Positions 11,090-21,175 of a stretch of 64,000 bases of DNA are shown in pieces (the stretch's first letter is position 1; each line of letters opens with the position of its first letter). The stretch is taken from positions 13,533,938-13,597,937 of the forward strand of contig NC_081154.1 of NCBI RefSeq assembly GCF_958295425.1. The letters run 5' to 3'. This stretch comes from Solea solea (Eukaryota; Chordata; Actinopteri; Pleuronectiformes; Soleidae). The notes beneath the pieces were generated by a model. It was given only the letters and a program-made list of their open reading frames with translations, ran no database searches and was not told the DNA's origin. A program made the position numbers and the translations under genes.

Positions 11090-11090
<1 letters not shown>

Positions 11091-11178
11091 CTGTGGCAGC
11101 AGTGTCCATCACTCGGGGGAGTTTAAACTGCTGCAGCATCAAGGGCTCCCCCGCCTGTCTGCTGATCAAACAACATGA

Positions 11179-11203
11179 CCCCCCCCCCCCCCACCCCCAC
11201 CCC
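11179..11203. repeat. Poly(C) and C-rich tract
   Basis: A run of 14 C (11179-11192) is followed by A-separated runs of five and four C. The minus strand is a second G-run-rich sequence about 90 bp beyond the CA microsatellite. The length of the homopolymer may be uncertain in assembly. Confidence 0.85.
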
Positions 11204-13273
11204 AACCTGCACCACACAGGAGTTAGTTTTGTTTTTCATCCACCCATCCATGCCTGACTGTCTTTGTAATCTTGGTGCAAAATCAAGGCTTTGACAACAC
11301 CATTGTTGTGGATGTTGGTCAGTGTAATGTGTCTGATTGAAACAAATATCAATTATGTGATCATCATTATTACTTTAACATCTGGCCAGGGAAGACTTTC
11401 AAAGTAACTTTTAAAGTGTTTTTCTGTTTTATGGTAAAGGTTTATGGTAAAGGTTGGATATCACCTCTGTCACTTTTGGTAATTTTTCGGGATTATTCCA
11501 GATTAAGTGAAATAATCATGTATTACAATCAGACGCAGTCTTGTTATTGCTTTTCTGTGTGTGGAGTAAAACATAAAACAATGAGAAATCAAAGTCAGGA
11601 TACTACACCAAAGAGAGAAAGCCAACATGTTTCAGTTGACGTGTCAAAACAAACTGCTTTTCAAAAGGCGTATGATGTCATAAATGCAGCCTAAGTATTA
11701 TAACACAGTATAAAGGCTTGTATTTTTTGGTGCTGCAGTGGTATCATGTAATTACGTGGGAGATAAAAAAGACAAACAATGTCCTACTTTTGTTTGTCTC
11801 ATTGTGTTCAAGACGTGTGTGATCACTGTAGCCATCTCTGCCACAGTGAACTGCACCAGTCAAGTCTTCGCCGTTAGCATTTACTCCGCAAATCGTAGCC
11901 TTGATCAAAGCTAGTGCTGTGAGAATAGCTTGACACCACTTTAAAAGAATATGAAATAATGTCCCAATCCAGTGACTCTCAAAGAGTAGAGGAGAGAATG
12001 GGAGAGCAAAAGAGCTGAATGTGTGGAGGCTTTTTGAGAAGTTGGTCACTCTATTGCCTTCAGTGTCACTTAACATGAAAGTAATGCCAGTTCTATGGAG
12101 ATCCAAGCTGTTCCCCAGTGGTTGAAATGCTATTGTGCGTCAGACAAAGGCTATGGTTTCATAGCACCCCCTTGTTTGCATGCATGACCAGCACTTTCAA
12201 ATAAGGCCTTTAGATCTAAATCTCAAGCTCCAGTCTGCACAGAAGGCAGCAGGCAGCTTTGTTAGTGGTGAGAAATTACTGGGGATGTCCAAACTGAAAA
12301 TGAGGCGTTCACATCTCCAAATAAGAGCTTTGATTATGCTGAGGTCTACAACGAAGCCCCGCTGTGAAGACAGTCCCGCTGAGCTGCGGCGGGTTGTTTA
12401 CCAAAGTGTTGTACTGAAATATACAAGACTGTCTTCTGCGTCTGCTGTATGTTTGAAGATTAAGATGTGAATCACAGATTATAGATTTAGTAAAACAAAC
12501 GTTGCACTGAGCCAGAGGTGCAGTCTCTGCAGAGGCACTCCCCCGGCGGGTGGATCAACTTAAACAAATGTCGTTGAACGATGAAAAATTCTGAAAAGAT
12601 TTCCCCATTTTTGCAAATCTGACATTGTATGACTGTCTAAAAATGCACTTGTGATAAACCTGCAACAATCACTGCTTACTGTATATATTCACAATAGATC
12701 ACATCATAAGCAGGGGCTTGTGTTTGTCACACTGACAAACACAAAGATTCATCATCCATTGTTTATTGGCTTAAAAATAGATTTAAATTGTCATTTTCTC
12801 ATATTTTGCTCTGCCATAAACCTGCCCATCATCAGACAGCAAGCAAAGTAGACAAATGGAAAAAGAGCCACGCATTTCCCTTGGTTGGTGGAGTTAAAAA
12901 AATAAACTTTGACATGACCCACGTCAAAGGGGCTTATATTCAGCAATAACTACAGATTTAGAATATTTAACTCAGAGACTTAAAATATTCAGGTTTTTGT
13001 GTACACCTCTGCCACTGTGGCTTAATGTGTCCGTTATCTATTGTCCTGTGGTCTACACAAGCAGATTCTTAAGGCTGCACATACATACATACATGTACTT
13101 GGTTTGCAAGATAAAAACTTCCGCAAATGGCATCACGGACGTTTGGCCACAGTAAATAAAAGAAAGCGGCAAAGAAGCATAATGATGTAATAGCAAGTAA
13201 CACAAACAACAACCAAAGCAAGGCAGGCAATGAAAAAGAATGCTAACTTGCAAATGTGAACGTAAACTATATT
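11204..13273. other. Non-coding DNA, no gene seen
   Basis: Mostly AT-rich unique sequence with a short (CATA)n at about 13079-13092. Open frames at 11416-11694 (+), 11744-12106 (-) and 12180-12470 (+) show no domains or start-context support. I recognise no repeat family with confidence. Confidence 0.5.
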
Positions 13274-13296
13274 AAAAAAAAAAAAAAAAAGGGGGG
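13274..13296. repeat. A17-G6 homopolymer junction
   Basis: Seventeen A are followed directly by six G. It could be an old retroposon tail, but no element body is recognised beside it. Confidence 0.85.
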
Positions 13297-15039
13297 TCTT
13301 TGAATGTGGAAATCCATTCAACATGTTCCTTGCTGAGAAGCTCATGATGTAAACTGGAGTTTTTCCCCAGGAAGACTCTGTGAGGTACCTTGAGCTAAGA
13401 AACAACGAAACCTCACGTTCCTCTTCACAGTTGTCAGCGCATTTACTTTCAGCGCCACCCGACAAGTCTTTCCAGTGTTTTGCTTTCTTCACATCACAAT
13501 AAAAAGATGTATTTCTCCCATTTCTGCATTTCATGCGTGGAGCATATCTTCACATTTCAGTGAAATTCCGGGGGACAGGCTGAACTCGCTGTCAGCAATC
13601 AAAGTTATTATCAGAGTGAATGAAGAAACCATTTCTCCTCAGCAAGCTAAATTCTCACAGTGATACATCAAAGCCTTGGATTTGGAGAAAGGTCATTTGT
13701 CAGTAAAGTATGTGATGGTATTTTAAACTCGAGAGGGAGATCCAAGGAGCAGGAGGAGACAAAGTGAATGATAAACTGCCTGTTGACCTGAACCACAAAT
13801 TAGCATTCCGAGGCAAGAATGATGCAGAGGCATGTTTTGTACGGACATGTGTAGGACTTGTTAACTCTGATTAATAAGCTAGTAGCAGGGGCACTGGTGC
13901 AATAAGTGGTCTGAGTCAATAAGTATCTATGTCTGGCATGTATCAGAGCCTCAGTCTAACAGGCCCTCTGAATCATTCAGGATTTTCCCCAACAGTCCTC
14001 CAAGTCACGTCACTGAGTATCCAAACTACAGTTCAAAGAGCACAAGAAAAACTGTAAGAAAAAAGACTCTGTTGAAATTATTAACGGGATTAAGTCATGT
14101 CTGTTGTCAGAGTGATGACAACAACAGTCGTACATGTCTTTTTATGTCACTGGATCACACTGATAAGCGTTGACAGAATTGTGTACACAGCGTTACAGCT
14201 CCCAAAGGCTATTTTGATTTCTGGAAGTGGAATTTTATTCTATGTTTGTTTAGTTTGCTCATGAGAGGTCTGGGATCTAATTGACCCTAAAAGTTCAAAC
14301 GGAATGGAAAACTGTAATTGATTCAGGGAAAAAAAATATTTCCATATAAGTGTAAACAGGTCTCATGTTTAGGTCACAGTCAAACATGAGGAAACTGGAT
14401 TGGTTCTTTTTGGTCCCTTCAGAGAATATCCTGGGCCTTCACCTCACTCAGACACCTCTTTCACACACGTGGAGTGGGCTGTCTGAGAAATAACACAAAG
14501 AACAAGCACTTCTGCAGCTGCCCGATTCCCAAGTGAGAGCAATGGGAACACGCGAAGGGTGAGTCAGAGCTCGCTGGAGACGAGCAGCGAGGAGGTAGGC
14601 CAAGGAGATGTCAAGCCTTGCGTTACAAAAAGACTTACACACAGTGGGAGACCTTGGTTGTGTTCAATTGGGGTCTTTGTGAGTACATGTGAAGATAATC
14701 TGGAAACTATTGATAATGGAACTCAGAACACCAGTAAACACAACGCTTTTAAGCTGAAGTGATGAACAATGATTTACGTTCAGGCATAACTAGAGGGAGT
14801 TCAATGTCTGCTCAGATGTGTAAGCAAAATGGGATTCAAGTATCGTCTTTGCTCTGGTGAATTTATCTGATAAAAATGAAAAAAAGAAGCATCAGATCTC
14901 AACCCGTTAAGATCACAGACTCAAATGTATTTTTGAAAGGGGAGGAGCTTAAATTGGTAAAATAATTTAAGTACTCTCACTTTCAAAAATCGTACTAAAA
15001 AGATGTCTAAATCATCAAATCAACAAATGCAATCCACTC
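13297..15039. other. Non-coding DNA, no gene seen
   Basis: Unique sequence with some balanced, possibly regulatory stretches (for example 13540-13680, with ATCAAAGTTATTATC near 13600) but no coding signal I would defend. Short open frames at 14448-14762 lie on both strands over the same bases. Confidence 0.5.
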
Positions 15040-15620
15040 AATTTCAGACAAATTAGGCCATCACTGACAATAAATGTGGCAAGAATGTTTTTGCATACTA
15101 CGATTGTCTCTCATATTGGATACTGTTTTACTAATTGGTCTCTCACTGTCGTAACCACACTCAAACACAAAGGATCATTACACAGAATGGCACAAAATCT
15201 CATATCATCACTGTCATATCCTTGAAAAATACAACTTCCTGAGTTAGGAACAATTTAAAATCTTTTAATATGTCTGCACCATGTATAAAATAATTCATGG
15301 ACTTGCACAACCACCAGGGCCACTGTCAGGAGACTGTGAGGTGCTCTAGAGACGCACCACCTTTGGACAAGCTGTCATTTCAGTCAGGGTCCGTAACATC
15401 TGGAATAACATCCCACTTACAATAAGAGCGTACCCTTTGCTGTCTTTGTTTTTGTATGCCTTTGTTCTTACTTGTCTTTTACGAATGCAAACTAGCAATC
15501 TGCTAACTTCGACACTTTTACATAATATGTAAGTATTATGTAAAATATAGTAAGTATACATAAGTATATACTACATATTATGTAGTATATACTTATGTCC
15601 AAGAATGTGCATTGTCCCTT
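15040..15620 (+). mobile_element. Decayed LINE reverse-transcriptase 3' remnant
   Basis: The plus strand holds pieces of the C-terminal region of a fish non-LTR retrotransposon polymerase. YCFTNWSLTVVTTLK starts at 15121; after a frame change YHHCHILEKYNFLS starts at 15203; MYKIIHGLAQPP starts at 15281 and VRNIWNNIPLTIRAYP at 15389, the last three in one frame. In-frame stops lie between the last three blocks. The order matches the usual tail (LxYCxTxW, a HHC/LEK block, YKxxHGLAPP, WNxxPxxIR). The catalytic part is absent, so this is a 5'-truncated dead copy. Clade not settled. Confidence 0.8.
15558..15598. repeat. 41-bp AT-rich palindrome, perfect 20-bp arms
   Basis: The left arm ACATAAGTATATACTACATA (15558-15577) and the right arm (15579-15598) are exact reverse complements around a single T. 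Such a palindrome can extrude a cruciform and tends to be unstable. It lies in the untranslated tail of the LINE remnant, and related bases (ACATAATATGTAAGTATTATGT) occur just upstream near 15520-15541. It may be a small foldback element inserted in the LINE tail. Confidence 0.9.
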
Positions 15621-15692
15621 TTATAAATTTTTAAATAAATAAATATTCCATTTAATGGGAATCCATTTATTGCCTCTGTTTGGTCTTTGTGA

Positions 15693-15925
15693 TCAGAAAC
15701 AATGTAAGATTATTAGTATGCGGCGTTCCTCGTCAAGACAAGGTATCAGACCTGACTGAGGGAGTGTTTGTGTGTATACAGTGTCAAACTATTGAAAGAT
15801 AGGTTTTTGGAATTCACTTTTCAGTCATGCTCCAACCTGTTTGCAGTCATCGCTCTTTACTAGCACAATGTTGCTGTTGCTTCCATCTGTCTTGAAAAGG
15901 AATCACTTTCTGTGTGCAGAGAGGA
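15693..15925 (-). mobile_element. Miniature element family B, inverted copy
   Basis: Read on the minus strand, this matches family B. It has a block like GGAAGCAACAGCAACATTG (revcomp of about 15869-15887), a CTCCCTCAGTCAGGTCTG block (revcomp of about 15747-15764) and the GAAGTGATT block. Both ends of the longer copy at 6750-7260 are missing, so it is truncated. It lies 70-100 bp beyond the LINE remnant. Confidence 0.7.
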
Positions 15926-16206
15926 AGTATCACAACTAGACACAAGATCCAAACACCTCTATACTCATACTTTGTTGCTGTACTGAAGTACAACATCCAC
16001 GTATCTGTACTTTACTTTGTTATTTATATTTCTGGCAACTTTTACTTTTACTCCACTACATTTCATCTAACTATCTTTGTTACTCGTTACTACCAAATAA
16101 AATCAGAAGAAGAAGAGTTGATAATGGTCTGTATTTATATAGAGCTTTTCAAATCATGATGAGCTGCTTTATAGCTGTTAACATTATAACAATATATATA
16201 TATATA
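15926..16206. mobile_element. Fish interspersed repeat fragments plus (AT)n
   Basis: Near 16040 the sequence TTTTACTCCACTACATTTC and the run of TACTTT-type words match a very common fish dispersed repeat. Near 16126 GGTCTGTATTTATATAGAGC matches another common fish repeat start. A short (AT)n, 16191-16205, follows. The boundaries and families of these fragments are uncertain. Confidence 0.5.
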
Positions 16207-16953
16207 GAAGTTACAAACTACAACTTAAAATAGAACTATAGAAAATAGTCTAAAATAGACTGTAACGCAAATCCTCATAGTAAAATAAATAAATATGTGT
16301 ACCTGTTAAAGTATTGTAGCTAACATATTCTGTAGTTCCTGTTCAGTCTGATTGGTACTTGTACTCTGTTGGTACCAAACAGGATGTGATGCAGAGCATG
16401 AGCATGCTCTCAAATCCCTGCCTCCGTGGTCATCAAGAGCAGTCATCAAGGCATCACGCTGGCCTTAGAAGAGTCAGACGTCAGTTTCCAAATGTCAGCT
16501 GGTGAAAATCACATTAAGATGGTTTGTCAGGCCTCACCCTATGATCCGCCAATATGTATGTCTCACCTCACACGAGAAATCATGAGCAACTCAATTTAAT
16601 TACAAGTTTAAAAAAGTGTAAACATCCCTCCCGTTCATCCCTTTATGTGTGTAGACAAGGAGACAATGTGTTAAAAGGAAATAAATCTGCCTTGACAGCC
16701 ACATCAAAGGGTGCAGTGAGGGGTTTACTGCTACTTAAGGAAGAGGAATGCTGTTGCTAAGCATCAGTCCAAAACCTATCAACCCCTTTAAGGACTTTAC
16801 TAGTTTTGAGAGGGGGGCTGAGCAGGTTACTAGAGGCCATAAACTCCACAGTTACACTATGAGACATTGCACATTCTTAAAAATTAAATATTATAATTTA
16901 TATTTGTTAGGTTTGTGTATTACCACATATTTTAAATCTCTAAATCATTACTC
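16207..16953. other. Non-coding DNA, no gene seen
   Basis: AT-rich unique sequence up to the family A element. Short open frames near 16554-16957 have no recognisable features. Confidence 0.55.
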
Positions 16954-17347
16954 TTAAAGGTCCAATGTGCAATATTTATTAAGGTATATAAGTATAAGTC
17001 TAGAATAGTTTTGAAAAAAAAGTGTTTTCATTGCCTTGGAATAAGTATTCTAAATATACTTGAGGCAAGGGCTGAGCTTTACAGAGGTCCTCTTGGGCTG
17101 CCATGTTTCTACAGCTGCTTATGATGAAAATAAAGAAAAAGAGCTCCACCTACATAAACAAGATACATAAACCAACAAAGAAGGGGGCGAAACAACAAAG
17201 ATAAAGGGAGAGTGTGTGTGTTTACATCCTCTCAAGCCACTGTAGATCCCTGATGTACTTGGAAAAAGGAGTAGAGAGTGGAGGAGTATTCTGTTTCTGC
17301 AGTCTCACCATTAGATGCAAACATTTTTTTTATATACTGGACCTTAA
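16954..17347 (-). mobile_element. Miniature element family A, full-length copy
   Basis: It begins TTAAAGGTCCAATGTGCAATAT and ends ATATACTGGACCTTAA, so the ends are inverted repeats flanked by TTAA. Read on the minus strand, it starts like the fish consensus with GCATCTAATGGTGAGACTGCAG (revcomp of about 17299-17320) and contains a TGTAGAAACATGGCAGCC block. About 394 bp, no coding capacity. Ends AGGTCC with a TTAA target suggest a piggyBac-type non-autonomous element; that class assignment is inference. Confidence 0.75.
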
Positions 17348-17479
17348 AAACAAAAGTAAATATTTTAACTTTGTCTGCCTCTTTTATGGAGCACATGTAT
17401 GTTGATAAATCTGAATATTCTAACCAACAGCATGAACAACATGAGTCAGATCTAGCCACCTAAATTCTATTCCCTCACA
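17348..17479. other. Short spacer, nothing recognised
   Basis: Unique sequence between the family A element and the next block. Overlapping open frames on both strands carry no recognisable motif. Confidence 0.55.
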
Positions 17480-17765
17480 TTGCCTGGTTTAAACACTAAA
17501 TCACCTGCAGGGTTTGGGAGCAGTGGGGTGTCACTGTATGGCTGGGTAGCCAGCCTGTTATAATTCTGTCCATCAACCTAATTCATCATTTCAGCAGCTG
17601 CAGATTTCTTCTCTGAATTAGGGAAAGTGACACGTTTGAGTTCAGTTCAAAGGAGGAAGCTTTCAAATAGGACTCTGCCAAATGATCTGGAGAAGCACAT
17701 CATTGGCACCCTGTCAGTCACCAGTGTAACATGAGGTAAACTTTTGGGTCAGTGCAATGGAATTT
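17480..17765. promoter_or_regulatory. Candidate conserved non-coding element
   Basis: Balanced, non-repetitive sequence with CAACCTAATTCATCATTTC near 17575, CAGCAGCTGCAG (nested E-boxes) near 17593 and CTGAATTAGGG near 17613. No coding signal or repeat similarity. It is a reasonable enhancer candidate by appearance only. Confidence 0.27.
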
Positions 17766-18286
17766 ACTGAAGCACCACAAGTCTCATTTGTAGGAAATGG
17801 ACGCGATGGGTGACCTCTCACTAACTTGTAATCCACACAGTTTTAGTCATAACAACAGTGGATAAATCTCTTTGAGAGGCTTGAGCTGTCTAAGCATGGC
17901 ATGGGGCTGCCGGACCAGAAAATCTCCTTTATTTAATCTCATCAATGAGATGAAAGAAAAACTGTGCTGCACATTACAGAGAACAATCGTGCATTATTAG
18001 CAAAAACTAAAAAGGCCACTCATTCGCAATTAGCACTGTTTCTGACAGCTCAGAAAAACTCTCCGCCACTGCTTTAGAAAAATGTAATCAGTGTTCACAG
18101 GAGAAAGTAACAGTTCCTGATAGAATCAAATCTTCAATCATAGAAAATGCAACACATTTCAGCCGTAAGTCTCACTCACTTTGATGCTGGCAACAGAAAA
18201 CATATCCTGAGTGGTTACAGGTGTAATATTTTTAGTTGAGTCATTGTTGTTAAGATGCAGCAGTAACATGGTCAAATCTGGTATGA
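17766..18286. other. Non-coding spacer, nothing recognised
   Basis: AT-rich unique sequence. I see no gene, repeat or convincing site cluster. Confidence 0.55.
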
Positions 18287-18716
18287 AAAGTGAAGCCCAG
18301 GAAGTAGGAAGAAGTAGCATTTATCCACCAGTGGCCAACTCCACGCATTGCAGGAAGAATTCTATGCTCCAGAGCACCATGTTTATGTTTTGCACCCGCA
18401 AGTTCAGAGGCGTGACCCTCAACTAGGCTCCTATTTGACGATACCAAATGTCAATTCACACACTGGTGACGACTCATGTGCCGTATTTTATCATCTATTT
18501 TCCTCAAAAGTAGAGCGTAGTTTACAAAATTGACATCCTGTTCTGAGAATTAAAACTAGTGATCGAAACCATTAAGTCCTCAGGAAAATGTCTACTAAGT
18601 GGGATATGGCCTTATTTTCCCATAGATTTCCATTCAAATTAAGTGCTTTTTGCAACTAGCAGAGTTGCCCCCTAGTGGATATTCTATATATTCTCATTTC
18701 CTGATTGGCCTCAAAA
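18287..18716 (+). mobile_element. Fish interspersed repeat family D, copy 1
   Basis: This long copy matches a dispersed fish repeat I recognise: GAAGCCCAGGAAGT near 18292, CTCCAGAGCACCATG near 18366, GGCGTGACCCTCAA near 18409, ACTCATGTGCCGTAT near 18471, GTCCTCAGGAAAATGT near 18576, CCCATAGATTTCCATTCAAA near 18619 and GTTGCCCCCTAGTGG near 18664. Short open frames here are by-products. Transposon class not assigned. Confidence 0.75.
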
Positions 18717-19160
18717 AAGACCCAGAGGACTACGTCCTGCACATGCTCAATGGTGCACAATACTTTCCAGTCCAGTTGGTCAAAGAAGATGACAAAGAAG
18801 ACAATAACCATGGAAGTTTGCTTCAAAAATAGGTTATGTGGGGAGGTCTGCTGGTATCTGCACCTGTACAACTAATTGCTCATGGAATATAAGGGCATAC
18901 AAAGGCAGGTAAACTTCTGGTGAGAAGCCACTGGTTACTTGAATGGATTGGGAGATCAAGCATACAAGCGTGGACTGCCATTTTGGTATGAATGGAAGTT
19001 CTTTCAAGAGAAAATGCAAAGCAACTCTCTGCGGACACGGAACGCAGAAAGTATGGAGGGGACCTTCATGACTGACCTCATGATTGACCCCTAGTGGAAT
19101 GGGTCATGAACCTCACTCCCACCATGTTAGAAAATGAGACAAAAAGCTAAAAATGACATT
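18717..19160. mobile_element. Possible repeat continuation and a second fragment
   Basis: The stretch following family D has no clear identity. At about 19075-19135 the words GATTGACCCCTAGTGGAATG, GGGTCATGAACC and CCACCATGTTAG resemble another common fish repeat of the CCCCTGGTGG type. Boundaries are uncertain and the two parts may belong to one composite insertion. Confidence 0.4.
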
Positions 19161-19885
19161 TCTAATTAGCATTACACAAGCACAGCTGAAGCCGGTGAGA
19201 ATTTTGTTTTGTAGGTATTTGGTCACAGATGCAAGAATATTTACATATAATGAAAAGCTAAAATTTCAAGTGGTATAGTTTATGAATGTTTTATAAATTG
19301 CTGCACGGTGTTGCTTATTTAAATCCTTAGAGTGGGAACAGATAAAAGCATTTCCTTTCATTCGTTGCTTATTTACAGCCTCCCTTGTATTGTGGCATTC
19401 GGTGAGTGGAAGCTTCTTCCTTCTTTGAAACAAGCTTTGATTTCAGGCCTTTTGATCCTCCGCTTTCTTTTGTGCTACACACCTCATCACCATTATTTTC
19501 TGCCATAATTGCATGAGAAAGATCTCCCCCTTGATACTGTCTGCACGCCAAATCACTATCGGGGAAAAAAGTGTCGAAAAGTGCCATGTGTGCTGTCTTC
19601 TGGGGGGGAAAAAAAGAGCTCATACACCTGTGGAAGACAAACAGGGTCTTCAGAGATATGACATATCTATCATCCCAGCACAGGATATGAACTGTTCTGT
19701 CATCTTAAGGGTGAAGGGGGCTTTGCATAGTGGAACAGTAGGTGCTGAGAGACATGTGTTGCACATTGTGAACTGTCTGGCAGCTGGCATTCCCAGGTCT
19801 ACACCCCTCCCCATCACCGTCACTCCACCACCCTGCCCTGTACCCCTTCCAGGCCCCTGTCTCATCTCCTGGCTCTAATCTGCAG
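19161..19885. other. Non-coding DNA, GC rising to the right
   Basis: AT-rich at first, then notably richer in C from about 19780. The plus-strand open frame at 19513-19878 (121 codons) overlaps minus-strand open frames and has no domain. Nothing supported beyond the exon-like block that follows. Confidence 0.5.
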
Positions 19886-20027
19886 ACACAGTCCTGTCCT
19901 GCGGGCTCATCACCGGGCTGCTGAGTGGAGCTGAACACGATCCTCTGCTCCCCCTCCGGCCTCCTCCATGTCCCTTCACCACCATTGCAATGTCAACACC
20001 CACCCTCCACCCTGTCACAAGTGTCAG
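19886..20027 (+). other. Exon-like segment, unknown product
   Basis: A long pyrimidine-rich tract ending CTGGCTCTAATCTGCAG precedes a 142-base GC-rich block ending GTCAG before a strong donor GTGAGG. The frame that skips two bases is open throughout (starts TVLSCGLITGLLSGAEHDPL), but the minus strand is also open here. No family recognised. It could be an exon of an unknown coding or non-coding transcript, or chance. Confidence 0.2.
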
Positions 20028-20740
20028 GTGAGGTTGTCTACTGTCTCCTCCTAACACAGCCGAAGACTTACGGAATCTTTGTCTTTCATTGGCTTCCACA
20101 GAGATATTTTAACTAAACCATTTGTAAATAATTAGAGAAATAAGCTGCAAACAGATGGGGGGAAAGGGTTTAGCTTTTTCAAGTTTGGCTTTAGTTCTTA
20201 AAAGAGTTCTTATCACTGAAATAGACACTTTTTGGCTCAAACTTGTCATTATGATGTGTCGATTGCACAGTGTAATGGTGATAGAAAAACACCATCTCTA
20301 TTTGTATTGGTCCCCTATAAGCCGTGATTCACTATGTTTTTGACAAGGTATTTGTGGAAAAACAACAATTTGATAAATGGCACAAAGTACTTGAGTTAAT
20401 CCATATCAAAAACAATAAAGGATATGGTGTCCATTCACTGTGGTTGGGTGACACCAGCTTCACGGCTACATCCATATGTTTACAAATGAGTTTCAAACAA
20501 AAATGTTCTGTGTCCAGACAAGACAGACAGAGTAATCTGCACTCGTACTACCACATCTTAGAACGTATGACACATGATCTTTCAGGTACACAGGGCAAAG
20601 TGTGCAAATGTCAACAGGAAGCTGACACTTACTCAAAGTAAGTGTTAATGGAGCTTTTCGTTCACAGCTGATAGTAGAATGACAGCGGACATGAAGCAGT
20701 CAGGAAGAGAATGTAGCTGTAAATGAATGGAACTGTGTCA
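20028..20740. other. Non-coding DNA, no gene seen
   Basis: Unique AT-rich sequence. The plus-strand open frame at 20324-20641 shows no recognisable family. No repeat identified. Confidence 0.55.
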
Positions 20741-21175
20741 TCATTCACAAAGGCCCCTATGCAGCCCCATAGTGTTCAAAATAAAATGGAACCACTTCTA
20801 AGTTTATGTGGAATGGTTTTTATATTAAAACAGAAACTGGTAGTGATGTCACTCATAAGAATCTGAATTTTGAAGCCTCATTTGGCCAACCTGGAAGTTC
20901 ATAGACATCACATGCAACCAGGCACGTAATGGATGACACCTGCTGTCACTCACACTGGTATCCACTCATATGTGTCATGTTTTATTGTGATTTTTCCTTT
21001 ATATGGGACCATAATTCTACTGGAGAAAAGCTGGAACTAAATATTGACACCTCAGGAAAACATTTACTGACATAAATCAAGTGAAAAGTAAAAGCTCATT
21101 TCCATAGATTTCCTTTCAAGCAAAGTTCTTTTTTGCAACCGTCCACTTTTTATATACTGTACAGTTTATGTCTGT
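20741..21175 (+). mobile_element. Fish interspersed repeat family D, copy 2
   Basis: The right part matches copy 1: ACCTCAGGAAAACATTTACT near 21049, AAATCAAGTGAAAAG near 21075, TTCCATAGATTTCCTTTCAA near 21100 and TTTTTTGCAACC near 21130. The left part (from about 20741) is only loosely recognisable as fish repeat sequence. Copy 1 is more complete; here the CCCCCTAGTGG end is missing. Confidence 0.55.
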
